Source: Armatimonadia bacterium (GTDB taxonomy: Bacteria > Armatimonadota > Zipacnadia > Zipacnadales > JABUFB01). From it: a stretch of DNA of 64,000 nt. The stretch covers positions 62,001-126,000 of the forward strand of contig JBDKVB010000067.1 in assembly GCA_039679385.1 (NCBI GenBank), read 5' to 3'. The notes below the pieces were generated by a model, which saw only the letters and a program-made list of their open reading frames with translations, had not been told where the DNA came from and did no database searches. The translations under genes and the position numbers were made by a program. Of this stretch, positions 1 through 6,163 are shown one piece after another (within the stretch, counting starts at the first letter, position 1; the number at the start of each line of letters is the position of its first letter).

Positions 1-1
1 G

Positions 2-631
2 GTTGAGGACTGCGCCAACAACCCCTTCGCGAGTTGCTGGGCGCGGTACTATGACCGTCTCCTGACGGCCCCGCTGATCGGCGCGATCCGTCACAGTGAG
101 GAGCGGACGCTTGCCGACCTCATGGCGCAGACGGTTCAGCCCACCGATCACGTGTTGGAGATCGGTCCGGGAACGGGGCACTACACGGTGTCGCTGTGTC
201 AGCAGGCCGCACAGGTAACGGCGGTGGAGCAGTCGGCGGAGATGCTCAGTCTGCTGGACAAGAGGCTGGAGGGTGTGGGGGCGACCAACTGCACGATGAT
301 TCGCGACGATTTCCTGCGCGTCGGTTTCGACGAGACCTTCGACGTTGTGGTGCTGATGGGGGTGCTCGACTACGTGACAGAGCCTGCGGAGTTCCTGTCT
401 GAAGCGGCCGCACTGGCCCGTCGTGCGCTGATCTTCACGACCCCGTTCTGTGGGTTCCTCGCCAAGGTACACCGCACGTGCAACCGCCTGCGTGGAGTCG
501 CCATCTCGACGTACACCCCCGGGCGCATCCGTTCGTACCTTCCCGACTTCGACGTGGACATCCAGGAGACAGGCCGCTGCAGTCGTTTGTGGCGGGGCAT
601 GACCCTGGCTTGCCAGGCAGTGCGTAGCTGA
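2..631 (+). CDS. Class I SAM-dependent methyltransferase (5' end outside window)
   Basis: The reading frame is open back to the window edge, so the start is missing; 209 residues are visible. A glycine-rich SAM-binding motif (VLEIGPGTGHY, about residues 51-61) is followed by an acidic residue ending strand 2 (VTAVEQS) and a motif II-like segment (DVVVLMGVLDYV). This is a Rossmann-fold methyltransferase. The text before the internal ATG at 122 (WARYYDRLL and so on) looks like genuine N-terminal coding sequence, so that ATG is probably not the start. The stop overlaps the next ATG by one base (TGATG), which implies translational coupling to the DedA gene. A lipid or quinone substrate is possible from the context but is not shown by the sequence. 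Confidence 0.8.
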   Translation, partial: VEDCANNPFASCWARYYDRLLTAPLIGAIRHSEERTLADLMAQTVQPTDHVLEIGPGTGHYTVSLCQQAAQVTAVEQSAEMLSLLDKRLEGVGATNCTMIRDDFLRVGFDETFDVVVLMGVLDYVTEPAEFLSEAAALARRALIFTTPFCGFLAKVHRTCNRLRGVAISTYTPGRIRSYLPDFDVDIQETGRCSRLWRGMTLACQAVRS

Positions 632-1311
632 TGGAGCATTTCTACACGACCTTGCTGGTGTGGGCCCAAGCCCATGGGATGAAGGCCGTCTTCGTGTTCA
701 TGGCGGTCGAGAACCTCGGCGTGCCCTGGCCGACGGAGGTCGGGTTCGTCGCCGCCCAGGGGCTTATCCGCGCGAAGGCTGTAAGCTACTGGTGGGCGTA
801 CGCGGTCATCACCCTGGGCCACCTCTTCGGCGCGGGCGTGTCCTACTACATAGGCCGCGCAGGCGACAGCGCCTTCGCACGGCACTTCACCCACAGCCCT
901 CGCCTGATGCGCGCCCGCGACAAGCTCCAACACTGGTATGAACGCTACGGGCCCTTCACCCTCCTGTTCGGGCGTCTCGTGGGCCAGGTGCGGCCCTGGG
1001 CCTCCATCGTCGCGGGAATGGCTCGTGTGCCCCAGCCGACCTTCTGGCTCTGGACCATCATTGGCTCGCTCGTCTACAGCGCCCTTGCCATGTGGATGAC
1101 CGCCTGGGGCTGGGGACTGTGGGAAAAGTACCCGCAGCTACGGACACCCGGCGTCGCTGGTGTGCTGCTGGTCTTCTACGGTGTGGCGCTGTACGCCGTC
1201 ACGGTGAAGCTTGTGCAGCGCGCCAAGCGCAAGAAGGCAGCAGCCAAGGCCCTACAGGAGAGCGCCACGGAGGACGAACCCGCGGAGTCAGCCAAGAGCG
1301 AGATGGAGTAA
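631..1311 (+). CDS. DedA-family membrane protein
   Basis: The 226-residue polytopic inner-membrane protein has the two DedA/SNARE-associated signatures: an acidic N-terminal motif (ENLGVPWPTE, residues 27-36) and the FGRLVGQVRPW..AG motif (residues 113-130) with its conserved Gly, Arg and Pro. DedA proteins are linked to undecaprenyl-phosphate or phospholipid flipping and to membrane homeostasis. The C-terminal tail is Lys/Ala/Glu-rich and cytosolic. The ATG overlaps the stop of the methyltransferase, so the two are probably one transcript. Family assignment is secure; the transported substrate is unknown. Confidence 0.9.
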   Translation: MEHFYTTLLVWAQAHGMKAVFVFMAVENLGVPWPTEVGFVAAQGLIRAKAVSYWWAYAVITLGHLFGAGVSYYIGRAGDSAFARHFTHSPRLMRARDKLQHWYERYGPFTLLFGRLVGQVRPWASIVAGMARVPQPTFWLWTIIGSLVYSALAMWMTAWGWGLWEKYPQLRTPGVAGVLLVFYGVALYAVTVKLVQRAKRKKAAAKALQESATEDEPAESAKSEME

Positions 1312-1389
1312 CCTGCCGCGGCAGTCACTGGCCTGGCTTTCCGTACCAGACCTGCATCATAGGCAAGACGTGCTGATCTGGAGGCAATC

Positions 1390-2730
1390 GTGAATATCCT
1401 GTTCATCGCCATCGACACGCTGAGGGCGGACCGGCTTGGCTGCTATGGTCACAGCCGCCCCACAAGCCCGCACCTGGATCGCTTTGCCCAGCAGGGCGTG
1501 GTGTTCGAGGAGTTCATCGCCCCGCACATCCCCACCCATCCGGGCTACACCACGATGTTCACCGGCGTGGATGTGTTCAGTCACCAGGTGGTCACCCAGG
1601 GCAGCAAGGTGGAGCTGCCGGAGAGCATCAAGACGCTCCCCCAGATCCTGCAGGAGCGAGGGTACTTCACCGCCTCAGCCTGCAATCTGGGCCGCTGGTT
1701 CCACCGGGGCTACGAGGTGAAGGAGAGCTACCGCTGGAGCGCCGATCCAACCCAGTCCTGGCGCAAGGCGGAGGCCGTCAACGAGGCGGCCTTCCGGGTT
1801 CTGGATGCCTGCGAGGGTCAGGACAAGCCCTGGTTCGCCTTCCTGCACTACTGGGACCCGCATACCCCGTACCTGCCGCCCGCTCCCTTTGACCGCATGT
1901 TCTACCACGACGACCCAACCGATGAGCGTCACACCAGCGCCCTGGAGATGATGACGAACTACCCGGCCTTCCAGTACTACTTCGACACCTGGATGCCCGG
2001 CACTCGTGACGTGGAGTTCCCGAAGGCGCAGTACGATGCCGCCATCGCCTACTGCGACGCCTGTCTGGCGAAGCTCTTCGATCGGCTGGAGAGCATGCCC
2101 GGGATCGAGGACACACTGATCCTGCTCACCGCCGACCATGGCGAGGAACTCGACGAGCACGAGATGTGGTTCGACCACCACGGCCTGTACGACACCAACC
2201 TGCATATTCCGCTGCTGATGGCCTACCCGAACCGGTTCCCGTCCGGGCTGCGTCTCGGCGGTCTTGCCCGCCATCTTGACCTGCCCGTGACGATCCTTGA
2301 TCTTGCCGGCGAGAGCGATGCGGCCGCGGAGAACGGGATGCAGGGCACGAGCCTGGTGCCGCTGATCGATGCGCGGAGTCATGCCGGGACCTGCGATGAG
2401 GTGTACATCACCGAGAATGCCTGGATGAAGAAGCGCGGCTTCCGCACGAAGACCTGGAAGTTCGTCGAGTGCCTGTACGATGAGCTGCACAAGCGGCCGC
2501 CCTATGAGCTGTACCACCTCACGACCGATCCCGGTGAGCAGCACAATCTGGCCGAGGAGTGTCCTGAGGTGCTCGAGGGCTTCAAGCAGCGGCTGCGCAA
2601 GCACATCGACAAGCGCATGGCGGAGACCGGCAACCCCGATCCGCAGAGCTACCAGGACATCACCCTGACGCAGGTCGGGAGCAACGTCAAGGTGGCTGTG
2701 CCGGAGAACCAGATACTCCAGAAGGACTAG
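1390..2730 (+). CDS. Sulfatase-fold hydrolase with Thr at the nucleophile position
   Basis: The 446-residue protein belongs to the alkaline phosphatase/sulfatase superfamily. The N-terminal metal site (IAIDTLRADRLGCYG, Asp9) and the second metal site (LLTADHGEE, about residues 248-249) are present. Where Cys-type sulfatases have C-x-P-S-R, this protein has THPGY (residues 49-53): no Cys or Ser is available to become formylglycine, and the Arg is missing too. Thr is the nucleophile in nucleotide pyrophosphatase/phosphodiesterase and phosphonate hydrolase relatives, so a phosphodiesterase or phosphonate monoesterase activity is more likely than sulfatase. It has no clear signal peptide. The start is an ATG after a modest GGAGGC-like site. 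The gene stands alone and ends at a strong terminator. Compare the canonical Cys sulfatase at 30838. Confidence 0.85.
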   Translation: MNILFIAIDTLRADRLGCYGHSRPTSPHLDRFAQQGVVFEEFIAPHIPTHPGYTTMFTGVDVFSHQVVTQGSKVELPESIKTLPQILQERGYFTASACNLGRWFHRGYEVKESYRWSADPTQSWRKAEAVNEAAFRVLDACEGQDKPWFAFLHYWDPHTPYLPPAPFDRMFYHDDPTDERHTSALEMMTNYPAFQYYFDTWMPGTRDVEFPKAQYDAAIAYCDACLAKLFDRLESMPGIEDTLILLTADHGEELDEHEMWFDHHGLYDTNLHIPLLMAYPNRFPSGLRLGGLARHLDLPVTILDLAGESDAAAENGMQGTSLVPLIDARSHAGTCDEVYITENAWMKKRGFRTKTWKFVECLYDELHKRPPYELYHLTTDPGEQHNLAEECPEVLEGFKQRLRKHIDKRMAETGNPDPQSYQDITLTQVGSNVKVAVPENQILQKD

Positions 2731-2762
2731 GTCCGGCCGCAACATCGGCTTCGTAGTCCCGA

Positions 2763-2800
2763 GGGCTCGCAGGCGATAGTCTTGCGAGCCCTTCTTCGTT
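2763..2800 (+). terminator. Rho-independent terminator after the sulfatase-fold gene
   Basis: The arms GGGCTCGCA (2763-2771) and TGCGAGCCC (2783-2791) form a perfect 9-bp stem with an 11-base loop, followed by TTCTTCGTT. Confidence 0.8.
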
Positions 2801-2869
2801 CTGTGGGGCCCTGGTGGAGCAGTGCCTCGGTCGAGGCACCTGGTCAACGAGATTCGTCCCGTTCCCCCC

Positions 2870-2898
2870 TTGACAAGAGGGCGCGGGACCACTATAGT
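2870..2898 (+). promoter_or_regulatory. Sigma-70-type promoter of the arsR operon
   Basis: TTGACA (2870-2875), a 17-base spacer and TATAGT (2893-2898) form a near-consensus promoter 33 bases before the arsR-like ATG. It is among the best promoters visible in the window. Confidence 0.85.
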
Positions 2899-2900
2899 AT

Positions 2901-2916
2901 TTTAGAAATTACTAAA
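2901..2916 (+). promoter_or_regulatory. Putative ArsR operator
   Basis: The inverted repeat TTTAG-N6-CTAAA sits just downstream of the -10 box, across the expected transcription start. It resembles AT-rich ArsR/SmtB operators. Binding of the repressor encoded immediately downstream would block initiation, so the operon is probably autoregulated. Confidence 0.65.
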
Positions 2917-2930
2917 CAGGTGAACGACCG

Positions 2931-3245
2931 ATGGACCCACGGGTCTTCGAGATGCAAGCCAACCTCTGTAAGGTCTTCTCCCACCCGAAGCGGCTGCAGA
3001 TCCTGTGCCTGCTGAAGGACGGCGAGAAGTCCTTCTCCGAGCTCCAGGAGGCTACGGAGCTGTCGAAGGCCAACCTGTCACAGCACCTGACGATCCTGCG
3101 CGAGCGGGATGTACTGCTGGCGCGGCGTGATGGTCAGCAACTCTTCCTCTCGGTGGCCAACCCCAAGATCACCGCTGCCTGCGAGCTGATGCACGAGGTG
3201 CTCTGCGAGCAGATCCAGGAGCGCCGACAGGCCACGGGTGTGTAG
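2931..3245 (+). CDS. ArsR-family transcriptional repressor
   Basis: The 104-residue winged-helix protein has the typical ArsR start (SHPKRLQILCLLKDGEKS) and recognition helix (SKANLSQHLTILRERDVL, about residues 45-62). It has Cys at 13, 26, 84 and 92. A Cys in the ILCLL segment plus one near the C terminus recalls the persulfide-sensing SqrR/BigR subgroup rather than the ELCVCDL metal site of classical ArsR/SmtB. The inducer is therefore possibly a sulfur species, a redox change or a thiophilic metal; this is inference. It is the first gene after a strong promoter with an overlapping inverted repeat, and lies 72 bases before the polyferredoxin gene. Confidence 0.88.
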   Translation: MDPRVFEMQANLCKVFSHPKRLQILCLLKDGEKSFSELQEATELSKANLSQHLTILRERDVLLARRDGQQLFLSVANPKITAACELMHEVLCEQIQERRQATGV

Positions 3246-3317
3246 CCCACGCCCACGGTCCTCTTCTGTTTCCCTGCGTGTTAAGCTGTTGCGCAACTAC
3301 TATATGAGGTGACGCCC

Positions 3318-4022
3318 ATGGCACACTCCCCCAGCGAGACAAAAGGCGGCTTCAACTACCACGAGTGGATCTGGTTGGTGTTGCTCGTAACGATCGGCGG
3401 CGGTTGGTTCTACCCCTGGCTGGGTCTTGCCGTTGCCTTCTGCTTCCTCGGCGCAGTCGTATCCGGGGCCTTCGTGGGGCGCAAGTGGTGCGGGAAGCTC
3501 TGTCCCCGTGGCAGCTTCAACGACCACCTGCTGAGCCGCCTGGTGCCGAAGAGGCACATGCCCGGCTGGGCCAAGCACCCGGCGACGCGGATTGGTGTTC
3601 TCGTGGTCATGATGACCGTCCTCGCGATCAGGGTCCCGGCGGCCTGGGGTGACTGGAACGCGGTCGGTCGGGTCTTCTGGGTGTTGCTCGTGGTGACGAC
3701 GGCAGTCGGCATTGCCGTCGGGCTCTTCACGCACCAGCGAGTGTGGTGCCAGGTCTGCCCGGCGGGGACCATGGCAAGCTGGATCGGTAGACTGCGGCGC
3801 CCCCGGCTGAAGCTTGACGAGAGCTCCTGCAAGAGCTGCAACGTCTGCGCAAAGGCCTGCCCGATGGCCCTGACCCCGGTTGAGGTTGCTCGTGGTGGCG
3901 AGGGAGCTGCCGACTGCCTCAAGTGCAGCGGCTGTGTCGCGAAGTGTCCCGTGGGTGCGCTCACCTTCAAGGAGAGCTGTGCGCTGAATCCGGAAACCGA
4001 CCAGGAGGCGAAGGTTGCATGA
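3318..4022 (+). CDS. NapH/NosR-like membrane polyferredoxin (4Fe-4S protein)
   Basis: The 234-residue integral membrane protein has about four helices and two juxtamembrane Cys motifs (CGKLCP at 58-63 and CQVCP at 144-148), as in NapH, NosR C-terminal halves and RdxA/CcoG. Two C-terminal 4Fe-4S clusters follow (Cys171, 174, 177, 181 and Cys200, 203, 206, 210). The family passes electrons across or along the membrane. I start at the ATG at 3318, six bases after GAGGTG, rather than the GTG at 3309 inside that site. The gene follows arsR and overlaps the next gene by ATGA, so it belongs to one operon. The electron donor and acceptor are unknown; no reductase partner lies nearby. Confidence 0.87.
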   Translation: MAHSPSETKGGFNYHEWIWLVLLVTIGGGWFYPWLGLAVAFCFLGAVVSGAFVGRKWCGKLCPRGSFNDHLLSRLVPKRHMPGWAKHPATRIGVLVVMMTVLAIRVPAAWGDWNAVGRVFWVLLVVTTAVGIAVGLFTHQRVWCQVCPAGTMASWIGRLRRPRLKLDESSCKSCNVCAKACPMALTPVEVARGGEGAADCLKCSGCVAKCPVGALTFKESCALNPETDQEAKVA

Positions 4023-4900
4023 AGACGCTAACTACGCTCACCGGAGCGCTGCTGTTGGTTGCCCTGATACCCGCTGCCAAAGCCACGCCGTGGTACACTC
4101 AGGATCCCCGGACCTTGCCGCAAGGCGGCTGGCGGGTTGAGGCGCACGTGCTGTACTCGGAGGTGGACAACTCCCTGGTCGACGGCGACAAGGGCCCGCT
4201 GCCAGGCGGAGTGACCGATGCCTCGGCGCTGGTGCTGCACAAACGGTTCCGCTACGGCCTCAGGGACGACTTGACCGTGTTTGTGGATGTGCCCTACGTC
4301 TCGAAGCGAGTGCACTTCGCCGACGGCGCAGTGAGGGACAACTCAGGGCTTGGCGATCTCAACCTCCTGGCCAAGTACAAGTACTCGGAGGACAAGAAGG
4401 CCGGCGAACGGAAAGCCGTCGCCCTCTTCTACAAGACCCATACAGGTGACTACCGTGGTCTTTCGGGGCTGCTGGCGACGGGAACCGGTCAGGACAACCT
4501 TGGGCTGCTGCACCTGTGGGAGTGGGACCGCGCGGATACGAACTGGTACGCGAACCTCGGCTACGTGTGGACCGGCGAGCGCAAGGACAACCACAAGAAC
4601 GGTGGCGACCTGGTGCTGTTCAACCTCGCGACGGAGCACTCGCTGGGCAAGACGAGCCCCTGGCGACTCGTCGGGGAGCTCAACGGCCAGTATGAAGGCA
4701 ACGGGAAGCAGGCAGGCGCGCCTGTTGCCGGGAGTGGCCCGACGGTGATCTCGGTCACGCCCGGAGTTCAGTACGCTGAGAAGCGCGGGAAGACGGCCAC
4801 AACCTGGGAGGCCGGAATCCAGGTTCCGGTGGTGAAGCGCGGCGACTTGCCGGCCCTGCAGGACTACCAGCTCTACCTGGGTACCTACACCGTATTCTAG
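4019..4900 (+). CDS. Outer-membrane beta-barrel protein (phenol-degradation MetA-like)
   Basis: The 293-residue product has a signal peptide (cut near AKA-TPWY, about residue 21) and then alternating strands. Motifs such as TVFVDVPYVSKRV and GLGDLNLLAKYKY and a C-terminal Phe (GTYTVF) fit an outer-membrane barrel of the MetA/transporter type. The start is the ATG at 4019, which overlaps the polyferredoxin stop (ATGA). An upstream in-frame extension is just the other gene read out of frame. As the last gene of the ArsR operon it may admit or export the compound handled by the polyferredoxin. The barrel call is good; the substrate is unknown. Confidence 0.75.
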   Translation: MKTLTTLTGALLLVALIPAAKATPWYTQDPRTLPQGGWRVEAHVLYSEVDNSLVDGDKGPLPGGVTDASALVLHKRFRYGLRDDLTVFVDVPYVSKRVHFADGAVRDNSGLGDLNLLAKYKYSEDKKAGERKAVALFYKTHTGDYRGLSGLLATGTGQDNLGLLHLWEWDRADTNWYANLGYVWTGERKDNHKNGGDLVLFNLATEHSLGKTSPWRLVGELNGQYEGNGKQAGAPVAGSGPTVISVTPGVQYAEKRGKTATTWEAGIQVPVVKRGDLPALQDYQLYLGTYTVF

Positions 4901-4937
4901 CGCACCGCCGGCACCTCCCAGCGCAGACCTTTGCAGG

Positions 4938-4975
4938 CGCCCCGGAACCCTCGTGGCTTCCGGGGCGTTACGTTT
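4938..4975 (+). terminator. Terminator of the arsR operon
   Basis: CGCCCCGGAA (4938-4947) and TTCCGGGGCG (4958-4967) form a perfect 10-bp stem with a 10-base loop, followed by TTACGTTTGTT. Confidence 0.75.
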
Positions 4976-4981
4976 GTTGGC

Positions 4982-5332
4982 ATGCACAGCACCTCGCTGC
5001 GGAAACCCAAGGCACAGCGACGACGCCCGGGGTCAGTCTCCCCGGTGCGTCTCCTTGTTCTGTTCCTGTGGCTGGTCGCCGTACTGGGCCCGCTTGGGCT
5101 ATCGCCCGGCATCGGCCACAACCACTCAGAACAGACTGCCGAGGACAGCCACTGCATCGCCTGCATGGCGCTGCGCTCGGGCTTCGAACCGACTGCGCCC
5201 TGCACCGTACCAGTCGTCACGGTCCTATGCCGCCCCCTGGCCGCACCGGCGACTGTAGCAACTCCGACCCGAGACACCTTCGGTCCGCGTCTCACTCGCG
5301 GCCCTCCCTGCGTCACCTCCTCCAGCATCTAG
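4982..5332 (+). CDS. Small membrane-anchored protein with His and HCxxC motifs
   Basis: This predicted protein has 116 residues. A basic N terminus is followed by one hydrophobic helix (about 22-42), then HNH (46-48) and HCIAC (57-61), and a Pro/Thr-rich tail. The layout recalls small DUF2946-like proteins, in which a HCxxC pair after a transmembrane segment is suspected to bind copper or another soft metal. No good ribosome-binding site is visible and the start is close behind the terminator stem, so expression and start are uncertain. It precedes the pseudopilin and follows the ArsR operon. Function unknown. Confidence 0.5.
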   Translation: MHSTSLRKPKAQRRRPGSVSPVRLLVLFLWLVAVLGPLGLSPGIGHNHSEQTAEDSHCIACMALRSGFEPTAPCTVPVVTVLCRPLAAPATVATPTRDTFGPRLTRGPPCVTSSSI

Positions 5333-5406
5333 CCGTAACCAGGCCCGTGGTTTCCCACGGAGCCGCCCATATGCACGTGCACTCATCCCACTGGAGGTGA
5401 CGTTCT

Positions 5407-6063
5407 GTGCTGCATCAGAACCGTCGGAACCGTCGTGCCTTCACCCTTATCGAACTCCTGGTAGTCATTGCCATCATCGCCATCCTCGCGGCCATCCTGT
5501 TTCCCGTCTTCGCACGGGCCCGCGAGAAGGCTCGTCAGACAAGCTGCCTGAGCAACCTGAAGCAGATTGGTCTAGCGCTGATGATGTACTGCCAGGACAA
5601 CGACGAGACGTACCTGCGGGTCGCCCGGGTACGGTATGACCAGAGCGGAAGCTGGGACACCGAGGTGTTCGCACCGTGGCGGCAGCCGCTCGAGCCCTAC
5701 ATGAAGAACAAGCAGGTGTTCTACTGCCCGTCGAAGTCCAACCGGAGCACGTACACTGCCAACGATGACACTGACTACGTGCTCAACGGCTACTTTGCCT
5801 GCGCCACACCGATGACGTACTTCCCGAGCCCTTCGGAGACGATCTGCTTCGGCGAGAGAAGCAACAACCCGGTTGACGCCGGAGACCTGGACTTCTGCAA
5901 GTACATCACCTACAGCCCCTGGGAGGCGGACTGCTTCTGGCCGCACCTGTGTACTGACCGGCACAACGAAGGAGCCAACTACGCCTTCGCCGACGGCCAC
6001 GCAAAGTGGATGAAGAGGGAGCAGACGCTGTCGCCCAGAAACATGCACGAGCCGGGGTCCTAG
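5407..6063 (+). CDS. Type II/IV secretion-like pseudopilin (DUF1559-like, ADGH C terminus)
   Basis: The 218-residue protein has a class III prepilin leader ([10 protein letters not shown]; cleavage before Phe12, Glu at +5), a hydrophobic helix, then [14 protein letters not shown] and a C-terminal motif in which His186 precedes Asp196-Gly197 (ADGHAKW). This is the abundant pseudopilin family of Armatimonadota and Planctomycetota, usually carried as many scattered copies. The GTG start follows GGAGGTGA by six bases. No assembly ATPase or prepilin peptidase lies nearby, so it must rely on genes elsewhere. The exact role (surface filament or secretion) is unknown. Confidence 0.9.
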   Translation: MLHQNRRNRRAFTLIELLVVIAIIAILAAILFPVFARAREKARQTSCLSNLKQIGLALMMYCQDNDETYLRVARVRYDQSGSWDTEVFAPWRQPLEPYMKNKQVFYCPSKSNRSTYTANDDTDYVLNGYFACATPMTYFPSPSETICFGERSNNPVDAGDLDFCKYITYSPWEADCFWPHLCTDRHNEGANYAFADGHAKWMKREQTLSPRNMHEPGS

Positions 6064-6094
6064 TTGCGACCGGCAAGGAACCAGTGAATCGGAA

Positions 6095-6126
6095 GGGGGC
6101 AGCCCAGAAGGGCTGCCCCCTTTTCG
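6095..6126 (+). terminator. Terminator after the pseudopilin
   Basis: GGGGGCAGCCC (6095-6105) and GGGCTGCCCCC (6110-6120) form an 11-bp stem with an AGAA loop, followed by TTTT. It lies between convergent genes. Confidence 0.9.
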
Positions 6127-6163
6127 TTGTGTTGCTGCGGCGGAGCTTGCGGCGTAGACCAAC

